From the NCBI GenBank assembly GCA_040224245.1, contig JBEGIR010000079.1, forward strand, positions 1 to 34,011: 34,011 nt of DNA, read 5' to 3'. This DNA comes from Puniceicoccaceae bacterium (GTDB lineage: Bacteria; Verrucomicrobiota; Verrucomicrobiia; Opitutales; JAFGAQ01). Both the position numbers and the translations under genes were made by a program. The stretch's first letter is position 1; each line of letters starts with the position of its first letter. Below, piece by piece: positions 23,711-31,433 of the stretch. The notes under the pieces are model-generated. The model ran no database searches. It saw nothing but the letters and a program-made list of their open reading frames with translations, and was not told where the DNA came from.

Positions 23711-24664
23711 ATGGCAAAAACGATCTGGTTTCCCATCCTCAAGTGGCTTGTCAGCCTCTCCCTGCTCACTTGGCTCTATCTCAGCATTGACTGGCCAGCC
23801 TTTCTCGCGCTGCTCACCCAGGCCAATCCGGTATTCCTCATTCTGGGACTGCTGCTGACGGTCCTCAACACCCTGCTCTGTGCCTACAAATGGAAACTGT
23901 TTCTCAAGGCAGACCAGCTGGATCAGAGACTCGGCTACCTGTTCATCAGTTACTGGATCGGCTCGTTTGTCAGTCTCTTCCTGCCCTCGAACATCGGCGG
24001 TGACAGTTATCGCATCGTGGATGTGGGTGCGCGCACCCGCCAGGGCGTTCGCTCCTTCACCTCCGTCTTTGCAGATCGACTCACTGGCTTCATTGCGCTT
24101 TCGATCATCGGATTAATCGGCGGTGCACTGGGATACGCACGCATCCAGCGCGTGGAAGTGATCCTCATCCTGCTCGCCTTCGCCGCACTGCTGACTGTGC
24201 TGCTGATCCTGACGCTGGATCCCCGGTGGATGCGGCTCTTTCTTCGCCTGAGTCGCCTGAACCGCATCGCGGCTGTTGAAAAAGCCCACCTTAGCTTCAG
24301 CGAAACCCTGCGTGCCTATGGTCACCAGCCGGGAGTGTTGGTGCAGACCCTGTTGCTCTCTTTTGCCTTTCACTGGATCTACATTACCATTGTCTACTGC
24401 TACAGCCATTTTCTTGGGCTGGATCTCGACTACCTCAACGTGGTGCTGTTCATTCCCATCATCGCCATATTTGAGGCCCTTCCGATCTCTGTGTATGGCA
24501 TTGGAGTGCGCGACACGGCCTACGTCTTTTTCTTCTCCCTGGCAGGACTTCCCGCCGAACAGGCGCTGGCCCTCTCCTTTGTGTTTGTGGTCAGCAACGT
24601 GCTCTACGCCAGCCTGGGTGGTATCTGGCTGCTGATGCGTCGCGGTCAAACCGCAACAAGGTGA
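23711..24664 (+). CDS. YbhN/UPF0104-type membrane protein (lysylphosphatidylglycerol synthase TM-region family)
   Basis: The 317-residue protein has about eight hydrophobic segments (WLVSLSLLTWLYLSI, VFLILGLLLTVLNTLLCAYKW, ILILLAFAALLTVLLILTL, WIYITIVYCYSHFLGL). The family-defining loop FLPSNIGGDSYRIVD follows the second membrane pair. A second conserved stretch, FIPIIAIFEALPISVYGIGVRDTAYVF, is the LPIS..G.G.RE region. Members include the membrane portion of MprF and many stand-alone proteins beside polysaccharide genes, where a lipid- or glycolipid-translocating role is suspected. The start is ATG 23711; a TTG five codons upstream is open. It leads the plus-strand set of membrane glycosylation genes, 145 bp before the next. 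Confidence 0.9.
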   Translation: MAKTIWFPILKWLVSLSLLTWLYLSIDWPAFLALLTQANPVFLILGLLLTVLNTLLCAYKWKLFLKADQLDQRLGYLFISYWIGSFVSLFLPSNIGGDSYRIVDVGARTRQGVRSFTSVFADRLTGFIALSIIGLIGGALGYARIQRVEVILILLAFAALLTVLLILTLDPRWMRLFLRLSRLNRIAAVEKAHLSFSETLRAYGHQPGVLVQTLLLSFAFHWIYITIVYCYSHFLGLDLDYLNVVLFIPIIAIFEALPISVYGIGVRDTAYVFFFSLAGLPAEQALALSFVFVVSNVLYASLGGIWLLMRRGQTATR

Positions 24665-24809
24665 GTGCAATCCCCAGTCGTCCCTTCTTTAACAACCTCC
24701 GAAGCCCACAAACACCGGACTCATCATCGATCCGGTGAACGATCCAAGCAGGGTAGCAAAAACAATTCCATTGAATGCCAGAATGAATTCTTTATGACCT
24801 TTATCACTT

Positions 24810-25481
24810 GTGACGCGACATAGCCAGACATCGGAATTCCGCCCCCTTCGATCCTTGAAAACCGAGCACCTTTGGCGCATTGCAGCGGTACTGCTGACGA
24901 CGCTGCTGGTGGCGGGCATGATGCTGGCCTATGCCGTCTTACCGCAGCCGCAGTTGATCCTCAGAGTTGAATCTGAAACGGATCAACCCGCCCTGCTCTA
25001 CGCCGACGATGGAAACGGACTGCAGGAGATTCCATCCCTGCTGAATTCCTACCGCTCACGTCAGCAACCCGCGCAAATGCAATTTCCCCTGCACCCCACA
25101 GAAGTCCGCTTCCTTCGCTGGGACCCCGTCCCCTTTTCCGAAGCAACACCCGTGCAGATCACGGTTCATCACATCGCGCTTCAACCCTCACCCCTCGCCA
25201 AACCCATTTCCATTCCGCTGTCCCACCTCATCCCCATCCATGGTGTGCATCGCGAACAAACCATCGAGGGCACTGCCATTCACCTGCACATCGATGCTCA
25301 CACCCACGATCCCATGATGGAGCTGCGCCTGCCAGATTCCCTGTCTGATGACATGGCAGCCGCACAACGCATCGTCGTCATCAAACTCTTCTTCATCGCG
25401 TGCACCACCCTGCTTCTCAGTTTCCTGATGCTTCGCCTCCAAGGTGCAAACGACAAACCTATCCTGCGCCCAGCTCCATGA
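24810..25481 (+). CDS. membrane-anchored periplasmic beta-domain protein, first gene of coupled glycan operon
   Basis: The 223-residue protein begins at GTG 24810. A transmembrane helix (IAAVLLTTLLVAGMMLAYAVL) comes first, then about 140 extracytoplasmic residues, and a second helix near the C-terminus (IVVIKLFFIACTTLLLSFLML). The middle domain (LILRVESETDQPALLYADDG, GLQEIPS, VRFLRWDPVPF, PVQITVHHIAL) looks like the beta-sandwich module that accompanies GT-C-type glycosyltransferases and other polysaccharide membrane enzymes; that assignment is from pattern memory. Its TGA stop overlaps the ATG of the next gene (ATGA at 25478-25481), so a stoichiometric partnership is likely. A TTG at 24858 is an alternative start. 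No strong ribosome site precedes either. Confidence 0.75.
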   Translation: MTRHSQTSEFRPLRSLKTEHLWRIAAVLLTTLLVAGMMLAYAVLPQPQLILRVESETDQPALLYADDGNGLQEIPSLLNSYRSRQQPAQMQFPLHPTEVRFLRWDPVPFSEATPVQITVHHIALQPSPLAKPISIPLSHLIPIHGVHREQTIEGTAIHLHIDAHTHDPMMELRLPDSLSDDMAAAQRIVVIKLFFIACTTLLLSFLMLRLQGANDKPILRPAP

Positions 25482-27748
25482 GATTCCCATCATCATCCCC
25501 CCGTTCACGCTGGCGTGTTGGACTCGTCGCATTTGCCCTCATTTGCATGCCCATCATTCAAGGGCTTGCGAAGCCCATTGGAGAGCCAGCCTTCCTCCAT
25601 GCGATTCCCTCACCCTCTCTACCCGCAACACTGGAAGACACCATCGGCCCGGCGCTTCCCTCCCTCCAGTTCTACACCGTATTCACAAACAATCCAAAAT
25701 TGAAGGAGGGGGAACGGTATGGTCGGGTATTTCAGGGATCCATACAGACCTTCGATCAGCACATTTCCCTGTTGCTGAACCACTCATCCCACCTGCGCCA
25801 CTTTCACCTCGAACTGGTTGCTGCCGAAGATCCATCACGCACCCTTCAGTTGATCGTTCGCTCCACTCCCATCCTCATCGACTGGACACTGCTCCAGTGG
25901 GAGCTTCCCTCCGAGTGGCAAAACATTCCCGTTTCCCTGCAGGTACAGCACATCGGCCGTCACCATGCCCTTGCCTCCCTCACCTTCAGCGATGCCTTTG
26001 AATCCGCATCACGCAATCCGCTTTCCCCGCAATGGCTACCCCTGCTCGTCACCATCGTTAAGTTGTTGCTTTACGGCAGCTTGCTGCTACTGCCCGCAGT
26101 TGCCATCCAGCTGCACTTCTTCACGCATTCCCATTCGACCCGATACCCCCATGCCTTGTGGTTCGTCCTCAAGCTGCTCTTGATCCTGAGCGCATGCGCC
26201 TACTCCCTCTTTTTCCTCTACCTGCTGCATCCAGTCGCTGGACTGATCATGGGTGGCACGCTGATGGGTTGGAGCTTACTTCGCCTGGCACAGGCCGACA
26301 TGCGCGATGCGGCCGTGCAGCTCTATCAAACCGACGGGGACCTCCGCACGGCCCTTCAACTCTGGGTCCTCTCCACTCTGGTCGTGCTCTTCTCGGGTCT
26401 GTTGTTTGGCGGTGCCGATTCCATCGCCATCACCTCTCAAATTCGCTACCTGGAATCCCGGCTGCCCGACGACAACCTGCTGCCGTCAATTCTAGTGGAG
26501 CGTCTTTTCCTTGACCAACCGCTTTCCCCATTCTTTCACGGGTGGCTCTCGAGTGACCGCCCCCCACTGCAAAGTGCCCTATTACTGCTTGTTCGCCCCT
26601 TTTTCCTGAACCCTTCCAACGACCTGCAACTGACCTCCATCCTACTGCAGACCTGTATGGTGCCCATGGCATTTTTCACCCTGCGCGGCTTTGGAGTGGG
26701 TCGCCGTACCAGCTACTTGAGCACTCTGTCACTCGTGTTCTCCTCAAGCTTTCTGCTCAACGGATTTTTTGTCTGGCCCAAGCTGCTACCGGTCACCTAC
26801 CTGCTGGCCACAACCCTACTGCTCTTCCGTCCGGAGGCAGTGCTGCAGACCCATTCACCTCGCCTCCGCGCCATCCTGCTGGGCATCACCAGTGCCTGCG
26901 CCATGCTCACCCACGGCGGGAGCATTTTTGCGCTGCTCCCCCTCTTTGGGGTCGCACTGCTCGTACTCCGACTACCCCTTCCCCGCTACTGGCCCCACCT
27001 CCTACTTTCCGGCCTCCTGATCATGCTGCCTTGGATGCTCTACCAAAAACTTCTCGATCCTCCCGGAGACCGACTGCTGCGCTGGCACATCGCCGGGGTG
27101 ACAGGAGAGGTCGCGCACGACAGCGGATTGTTGTCCCTGATGCTGCAACAATACCGAGCACTTGGCTGGGAAACCTGGCTACAGTACAAACTCGCCAACC
27201 TGCGCGCCGTCATGGGCGATCCGGGAATCGCCTTTCGCCACCTCTTTCCATTCCAGGCGAACAATCATTTTCACCTGCTGCGCTCGGGCATGTTTCTCAG
27301 CTTTGTGCAGTCCCACCTGCCTCAGGCCCTGTTCGGCTTGCTGCTACCGCTTTGTCTGATCACCCGTCAGGGCCGCTCATATGCCCAATCCCTGTTTCCA
27401 CTGCTTGCGGTTTCCATCACAGGTGTACTGATCTGGATGCTGCTCATGTTCAGCCCGGGCCGCACCATCCTGCATCAGGGCACCTACCACCTGAGTTTCT
27501 GCCTCATGCTCTTTGCAGTGCCTGTGTGCCTGCTGCGCTTTCCCCGCCTTGGCTTTGCCCTGCTACTGCTTCAGATTATGGCTCTGAGCTGGATCTGGGT
27601 GCTGCCCGCCATTCCACTGGGGTCGCATCCGGATTGGGTGATCCATACCATGCGCTTTGACCCTGTCGCACTGGCCGGGTTTTGCATCACCACTCTGATC
27701 GCCGTTGTCATTGCGTTACGTTTGCAAAGTGCAGAATTTAATCCATGA
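25478..27748 (+). CDS. polytopic membrane protein, probable GT-C-fold glycosyltransferase
   Basis: The 756-residue protein has a signal/first helix (RVGLVAFALICMPIIQGLA), a periplasmic beta-rich part to about residue 180, then about 11-12 transmembrane segments from LLVTIVKLLLYGSLLLLPAV onward. After a segment ending LLFGGADSIAITSQIRYL comes a loop with LFLDQPLSPFFHGWLSSDRP, then PPLQSALLLLVRPFF. The placement of acidic residues in an early extracytoplasmic loop fits GT-C (ArnT/PMT-like) enzymes using polyprenyl-phosphate sugars. Later there is WPKLLPVTYLLATTLLL and a repeated hydrophobic pattern. No exact family motif is certain. It overlaps both neighbours by ATGA, so the three proteins are translated as a coupled unit. 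The frame is open to 25400, but ATG 25478 gives both the overlap and a proper signal. Confidence 0.8.
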   Translation: MRFPSSSPRSRWRVGLVAFALICMPIIQGLAKPIGEPAFLHAIPSPSLPATLEDTIGPALPSLQFYTVFTNNPKLKEGERYGRVFQGSIQTFDQHISLLLNHSSHLRHFHLELVAAEDPSRTLQLIVRSTPILIDWTLLQWELPSEWQNIPVSLQVQHIGRHHALASLTFSDAFESASRNPLSPQWLPLLVTIVKLLLYGSLLLLPAVAIQLHFFTHSHSTRYPHALWFVLKLLLILSACAYSLFFLYLLHPVAGLIMGGTLMGWSLLRLAQADMRDAAVQLYQTDGDLRTALQLWVLSTLVVLFSGLLFGGADSIAITSQIRYLESRLPDDNLLPSILVERLFLDQPLSPFFHGWLSSDRPPLQSALLLLVRPFFLNPSNDLQLTSILLQTCMVPMAFFTLRGFGVGRRTSYLSTLSLVFSSSFLLNGFFVWPKLLPVTYLLATTLLLFRPEAVLQTHSPRLRAILLGITSACAMLTHGGSIFALLPLFGVALLVLRLPLPRYWPHLLLSGLLIMLPWMLYQKLLDPPGDRLLRWHIAGVTGEVAHDSGLLSLMLQQYRALGWETWLQYKLANLRAVMGDPGIAFRHLFPFQANNHFHLLRSGMFLSFVQSHLPQALFGLLLPLCLITRQGRSYAQSLFPLLAVSITGVLIWMLLMFSPGRTILHQGTYHLSFCLMLFAVPVCLLRFPRLGFALLLLQIMALSWIWVLPAIPLGSHPDWVIHTMRFDPVALAGFCITTLIAVVIALRLQSAEFNP

Positions 27749-30003
27749 GCCGAAACTCCCATAGCTCCCAATGCCTCAACGTGCCGCGATGGTTCAACTC
27801 CGTGGCCGCCCTCGTTCTGGTTTTCATTCTGCTGACCTCGATATCCGCGTTCAGAACATTCTGGACCCCTCTTCCCCTGTATGACAGCACCTCAATCGTG
27901 CACTTCCTGTCAGGCAATCCTGATGCTTTCAAAACCTTTCAATACCTGTTGGAGGAACACAATGAGCATCGCATTGTGTTCACAAAGGCGTTGATACTGA
28001 TCGATTTCAGTTGGTTTCGCGGAACCAAACTCATGCCAACCGCCCTCTTGCTGCTGCTCAATGCAAGCATCGCACTGGGCCTCTTTTGCATCTTTCAAAA
28101 GTCGATGCTCTCACTGCGATCCCGTTTCCTGCTCGCGATCTTGTTGGGCATCCTCTGCTTCAGTCTCGTGCAGGCCCGCAACTTCGACAGCGTCTTTCAG
28201 CTGCAATTTTTCTGGGTCAATCTGCTGGCGTTGCTGAGCTTTGCATCGCTGTCCAGCTGGATGCACAAGCGAGCCAACAGCCCGGCCCAATCTACTGCCT
28301 CGGGCTTCAACGCATCGCCATTTGTGCTGGCTCTTGGATTTTCTGCCCTTGCCGCCTTTAACATGGCCAACGGCCTATTTGTGTGTTGCCTGATGGCACT
28401 CTATCTGGTGCTTGCCCGCCAGTGGCGTGCTGCGTTCATCACAGTGGTAGTCAGCGCAGGAATATGGCTGCTCTATTTTCGCGGTTATACGGCCCCGACA
28501 GGCTCCGGCGAATCTGCGATCGAATGGACCCAGGTTCACATGATCGCACCCTTCGTCACTTATTTCATTGGGAACATCTTCAATAGCGGACTACCCTATG
28601 CGGTCGATGTCATCGCCTTTGGGTGCATGGGCATCCTCCTGCTGGCGGCATTCCTCCTCGATCTCCTAAAACGGGGAAACGCGATCAAACCCTATGACCG
28701 TGTTGCATTGCTGCTGATCGCATTTGTGCTCGCCAGCGTGGGTGCAGCCTCCTTGCAGCGCCTGGGGCGTGGCGACATGGAACTGGCCCTCGTCGGACGC
28801 TACAGCACGCTCTGTGTGCTTTTCTGGGCGGTATTGCTGGCCTGGTGGATCCAGCGCACCGAATCACTTACCAAACCCATTTGGCGAAAAATCGTGCTTG
28901 TCGTTGTCTCCGCCATCATTCTGGGCATCGCATGGCGTCAAGCACTGCTCTTCCAGCAGATGCGAACCGAAGGTGTCGCACGCCAGCAGGCGAACTTTGC
29001 ACTCGCCAACGATTTTACCCATCCGGATGTCGTCAGACAGGCACTGCCCGCATACGAAACCCGAACCCTGGCATACCTGTGGGAAAATCAGCTCTCAGTA
29101 TTCCGTCCAGCTACGGGCACTCAAGTTGGAGAACAGCTGAAATTCACTCTCCCCTTAACAGACCTGCCAACGCTCGTCCCGGATCACATTTCCCTCAAAG
29201 CCCACGCCTTTGACCCCCGTTTGATGCTCGACCTGCAGGGTCAGCTTCCCGAAGGGATGGATCTGCCTGCCGCACGCTATGTCGTGATCGATGATCAGGG
29301 GCTCTGCATTGGCGGCGCACAAATCTCGAAGTCTCCCATTGCTTCACGAAACACTGCAGCTCCGAGCAAAACCACCACACCCCATTCCCTGCATTGGCAG
29401 GCCTACATCACCCACAAAGCCGGGCTTTCGTCACCCACTTGGATGCTCCTGAAGGTGCGAAATGGATTTGTCAAACCCGAAGCAGTGGCCCGCATCCGCA
29501 CTGGCAGCGATGTTCGCATCCCACTGCGTCCGGTTTTTGATTTGGGAACCTTTCGTGACGCCGTTCACAGCGAGGTGATCGAAACCCGGCGCAAATGGAT
29601 GCAAAACGGATATTTTGATGCGCTCAGCCCGGTTCACCCCACCAGAGAAATCTGGGGGACCTGGAGTCCACAACTGGGCGATGCCAATACTGGTTCCATG
29701 GTGATTCACGTCGCCCGTGTGCATGAACTCCATACCCACGAACGCGTGGTGCTTCCCGTGATGGTGGGGCCAACTCCCGGTGCCTGTGAGCTGAAGCTGC
29801 GCTTCAGCAGTCCCGACCACCGCAACACCTTAGCATTCGACCTGGGTGAAATGATCGTCGACGGGTGGACTTATTTCGATCTCACGCCCTATGCCACCGC
29901 ATCGGATCTTGAACTCGAAATCCACGACCGTGGCAACCAATGGGGCCAGCGCGTCGCATTCAGCATGCCCGTGATTCTCCAGATCGACAGCAATCGCCGC
30001 TAA
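27745..30003 (+). CDS. polytopic membrane protein with large C-terminal extracytoplasmic domain, probable glycan-modifying partner
   Basis: The 752-residue protein has about ten hydrophobic segments in its first 400 residues (SVAALVLVFILLTSISAF, LMPTALLLLLNASIALGLF, FLLAILLGILCFSLV, FFWVNLLALLSFASL). The early loop LEEHNEHRIVFTKALILIDF has acidic and basic residues at a position where GT-C enzymes bind lipid-linked sugar; HNEHR is notable. From about residue 420 the protein is soluble and beta-rich (FDPRLMLDLQGQLPEGMDL, GACELKLRFSSPD, YFDLTPYATASDLELEIHD), like carbohydrate-binding or jelly-roll domains. Its ATG overlaps the previous stop (ATGA). The final 14 codons are duplicated downstream at 30280-30321 by a tandem duplication. 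Function inferred only from topology and context. Confidence 0.8.
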   Translation: MSRNSHSSQCLNVPRWFNSVAALVLVFILLTSISAFRTFWTPLPLYDSTSIVHFLSGNPDAFKTFQYLLEEHNEHRIVFTKALILIDFSWFRGTKLMPTALLLLLNASIALGLFCIFQKSMLSLRSRFLLAILLGILCFSLVQARNFDSVFQLQFFWVNLLALLSFASLSSWMHKRANSPAQSTASGFNASPFVLALGFSALAAFNMANGLFVCCLMALYLVLARQWRAAFITVVVSAGIWLLYFRGYTAPTGSGESAIEWTQVHMIAPFVTYFIGNIFNSGLPYAVDVIAFGCMGILLLAAFLLDLLKRGNAIKPYDRVALLLIAFVLASVGAASLQRLGRGDMELALVGRYSTLCVLFWAVLLAWWIQRTESLTKPIWRKIVLVVVSAIILGIAWRQALLFQQMRTEGVARQQANFALANDFTHPDVVRQALPAYETRTLAYLWENQLSVFRPATGTQVGEQLKFTLPLTDLPTLVPDHISLKAHAFDPRLMLDLQGQLPEGMDLPAARYVVIDDQGLCIGGAQISKSPIASRNTAAPSKTTTPHSLHWQAYITHKAGLSSPTWMLLKVRNGFVKPEAVARIRTGSDVRIPLRPVFDLGTFRDAVHSEVIETRRKWMQNGYFDALSPVHPTREIWGTWSPQLGDANTGSMVIHVARVHELHTHERVVLPVMVGPTPGACELKLRFSSPDHRNTLAFDLGEMIVDGWTYFDLTPYATASDLELEIHDRGNQWGQRVAFSMPVILQIDSNRR

Positions 30004-30583
30004 GCGGGCGATTCCCGCAGTTAAACCGCAGGAGCAAGAGTTGAAGGTAGCGGGAGCTTCCAGCTCGCGAAAAAATTAACCTCCTTCAGAGCGAAGCAAA
30101 CTCGAAGTTCCTAACTCCAAACTCCTGCGTTTCATCCGCTAAGTGGAGCACGTTCGTTTCCGGCAACTCCGACGCTTCGGGATTTTCCCAAATCCCGCCA
30201 CAAAACGAAAATCCATGCATCGGAACAACAACCTCCTGCTTGTTTCGTTTTCGCACCTCCGTAGCCGGATTCGGAAGTTCAGCATGCCCGTGATTCTCCA
30301 GATCGACAGCAATCGCCGCTAGCAGGCGGTTCCCGCAGTTAAACCGCAAGAGCAAGAGTTGAAGGTAGCGGGAGCTTCCAGCTCGCGAAAAAATTAACCT
30401 CCTTCAGAGCGAAGCAAACTCGAAGTTCCTAACTCCAAACCCCTGCGTTTCATCCGCTAAGTGGAACAAGTTCGTTTCCAGCAACTCCGACGCTTCGGGA
30501 TTTTCCCAAATCCCGCTACATAACGAAAATCCATGCATCGGAACAACAACCTCCTGCTTGTTTCGTTTTCGCACCTCCGTAGT
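29961..30583 (+). repeat. 319-bp tandem duplication that includes the 3' end of the membrane-protein gene
   Basis: Copy 1 (29961-30279) starts inside the last 14 codons of the preceding gene, runs through a type-A REP (30047), a type-D REP (30178) and a type-E REP (30261). Copy 2 (30280-30583) restarts with the same coding tail, now outside any gene, then repeats type A (30365) and type D (30496) and ends in a type-B rather than a type-E REP (30579). Landmarks are 318-319 bp apart. Copies differ at scattered bases, for example GTGG versus GTAG at the type-D head, so the event is not very recent. The region 30004-30665 contains no other gene. Confidence 0.85.
30178..30274. repeat. BIME-like pair: inverted type D and type E
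   Basis: Type D (minus strand, 30178-30201) and type E (GTAGCCGGATTCGG, 30261-30274) flank a conserved segment whose ends form a 9-bp inverted repeat (AAAACGAAA and TTTCGTTTT). Confidence 0.75.
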
Positions 30584-30598
30584 CCCGACAAGTCGGGA
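30496..30598. repeat. BIME-like pair: inverted type D and type B
   Basis: The same inter-element segment as at 30178-30274, but the right-hand REP is type B (GTAG plus TCCCGAC/GTCGGGA). About 175 bp around it (30443-30618) recur at 33835-34011 nearly unchanged, showing that right-hand REP types are interchangeable. Confidence 0.8.
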
Positions 30599-30665
30599 TA
30601 AGAATTCGGACCCAAGTTGGAGTTCGGATACCATCAACCCCTATCACCCGTCACCCCTTTTTGCG

Positions 30666-31418
30666 CTAGCGCATCGCGGAGACGACCCTGGCGGGCACGC
30701 CAACGGCGATGCTGTTGCGGGGGATGGGTTTGTTGACGACGGCCCCGGCACCGATGACACAATCATCGCCAATGCAGGCAGCATCAAGCACGCTGACATG
30801 GGCAGCGACCCAGACGTTGTTTCCGATCGTTAGCGGTCCTTTTGTGCACATGCCACTCTGCTGTGCAAAGGGTGTGGGGTCCTTCGGGTCGTATTCCCCA
30901 CCACTCAGAAAATAGGAAAATGCGCCGACCACAACGCCGTTGCCAAACGTCAGTTCGTTTGAGGAAAAGATCTGGCAGTTCGAGGAAATGTTGACCTGAT
31001 CCCCCATCGTGATGTTGCCATTTTTGCAATAGACCACGGTGTTGCGCCCGATGTAGACCCGATGTCCGAGGCGGATGCCGGCGTTGGACTCGCCCTTCGC
31101 ATCCAGCACGGCATTGTCATCAATGATGACGCCATCGCCGATTTCGATCTTGTGGCTATGCCGCAAAGTCAGGTTGCGCCCAAACACCACCTTGCGCCCC
31201 ACCTTGCGAAACATCAACGGATAGAGCTTTGAGCGCAGCAGTAATCCCAACGCACCCGGCAGGGAACCGCAGATCAGCACAATCAGCTCACATTTGATCA
31301 GGTGAAGCAGGCCACAGTTCCCATACATCAGGGAGCGGTAAGTCCGAAAGGCGGACTGCCGCGCCTGTGTCAGGTTCTTCAGCTTGTGGGCTTCGCCCGG
31401 TTGTGGCTGGGATTGCAT
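30666..31418 (-). CDS. hexapeptide-repeat (left-handed beta-helix) acyltransferase
   Basis: The 250-residue protein has a helical N-terminal part with one hydrophobic stretch (LIKCELIVLICGSLPGALGLLL). From about residue 85 it shows the isoleucine-patch hexapeptide repeats of LbH acyltransferases: NLTLRHSHKIEIGDGVIIDDNAV, IRLGHRVYIGRNTVV, ITMGDQVNISSNCQI, LTIGNNVWVAAHVSVLDAACIGDDCVIGAGAVV, ending IAVGVPARVV. A WbbJ/maltose-acetyltransferase-like loop (FLSGGEYDPKDP) interrupts the helix. It probably O-acetylates a sugar in a surface polysaccharide. The start is taken at ATG 31418, 15 bp after the asnB stop; TTG 31430 is the alternative. It follows asnB in the same direction, and the pair is a common motif of exopolysaccharide and O-antigen clusters. 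Confidence 0.9.
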   Translation of the reverse strand: MQSQPQPGEAHKLKNLTQARQSAFRTYRSLMYGNCGLLHLIKCELIVLICGSLPGALGLLLRSKLYPLMFRKVGRKVVFGRNLTLRHSHKIEIGDGVIIDDNAVLDAKGESNAGIRLGHRVYIGRNTVVYCKNGNITMGDQVNISSNCQIFSSNELTFGNGVVVGAFSYFLSGGEYDPKDPTPFAQQSGMCTKGPLTIGNNVWVAAHVSVLDAACIGDDCVIGAGAVVNKPIPRNSIAVGVPARVVSAMR

Positions 31419-31433
31419 GACAAAAATCAATGC

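Noticed and set aside
24689-24919. 76-codon minus-strand frame with a hydrophobic end upstream of the glycan operon
   Set aside because: It overlaps the start of the plus-strand gene at 24810, has no ribosome site, and only about 35 residues look membrane-like; at most a gene remnant.
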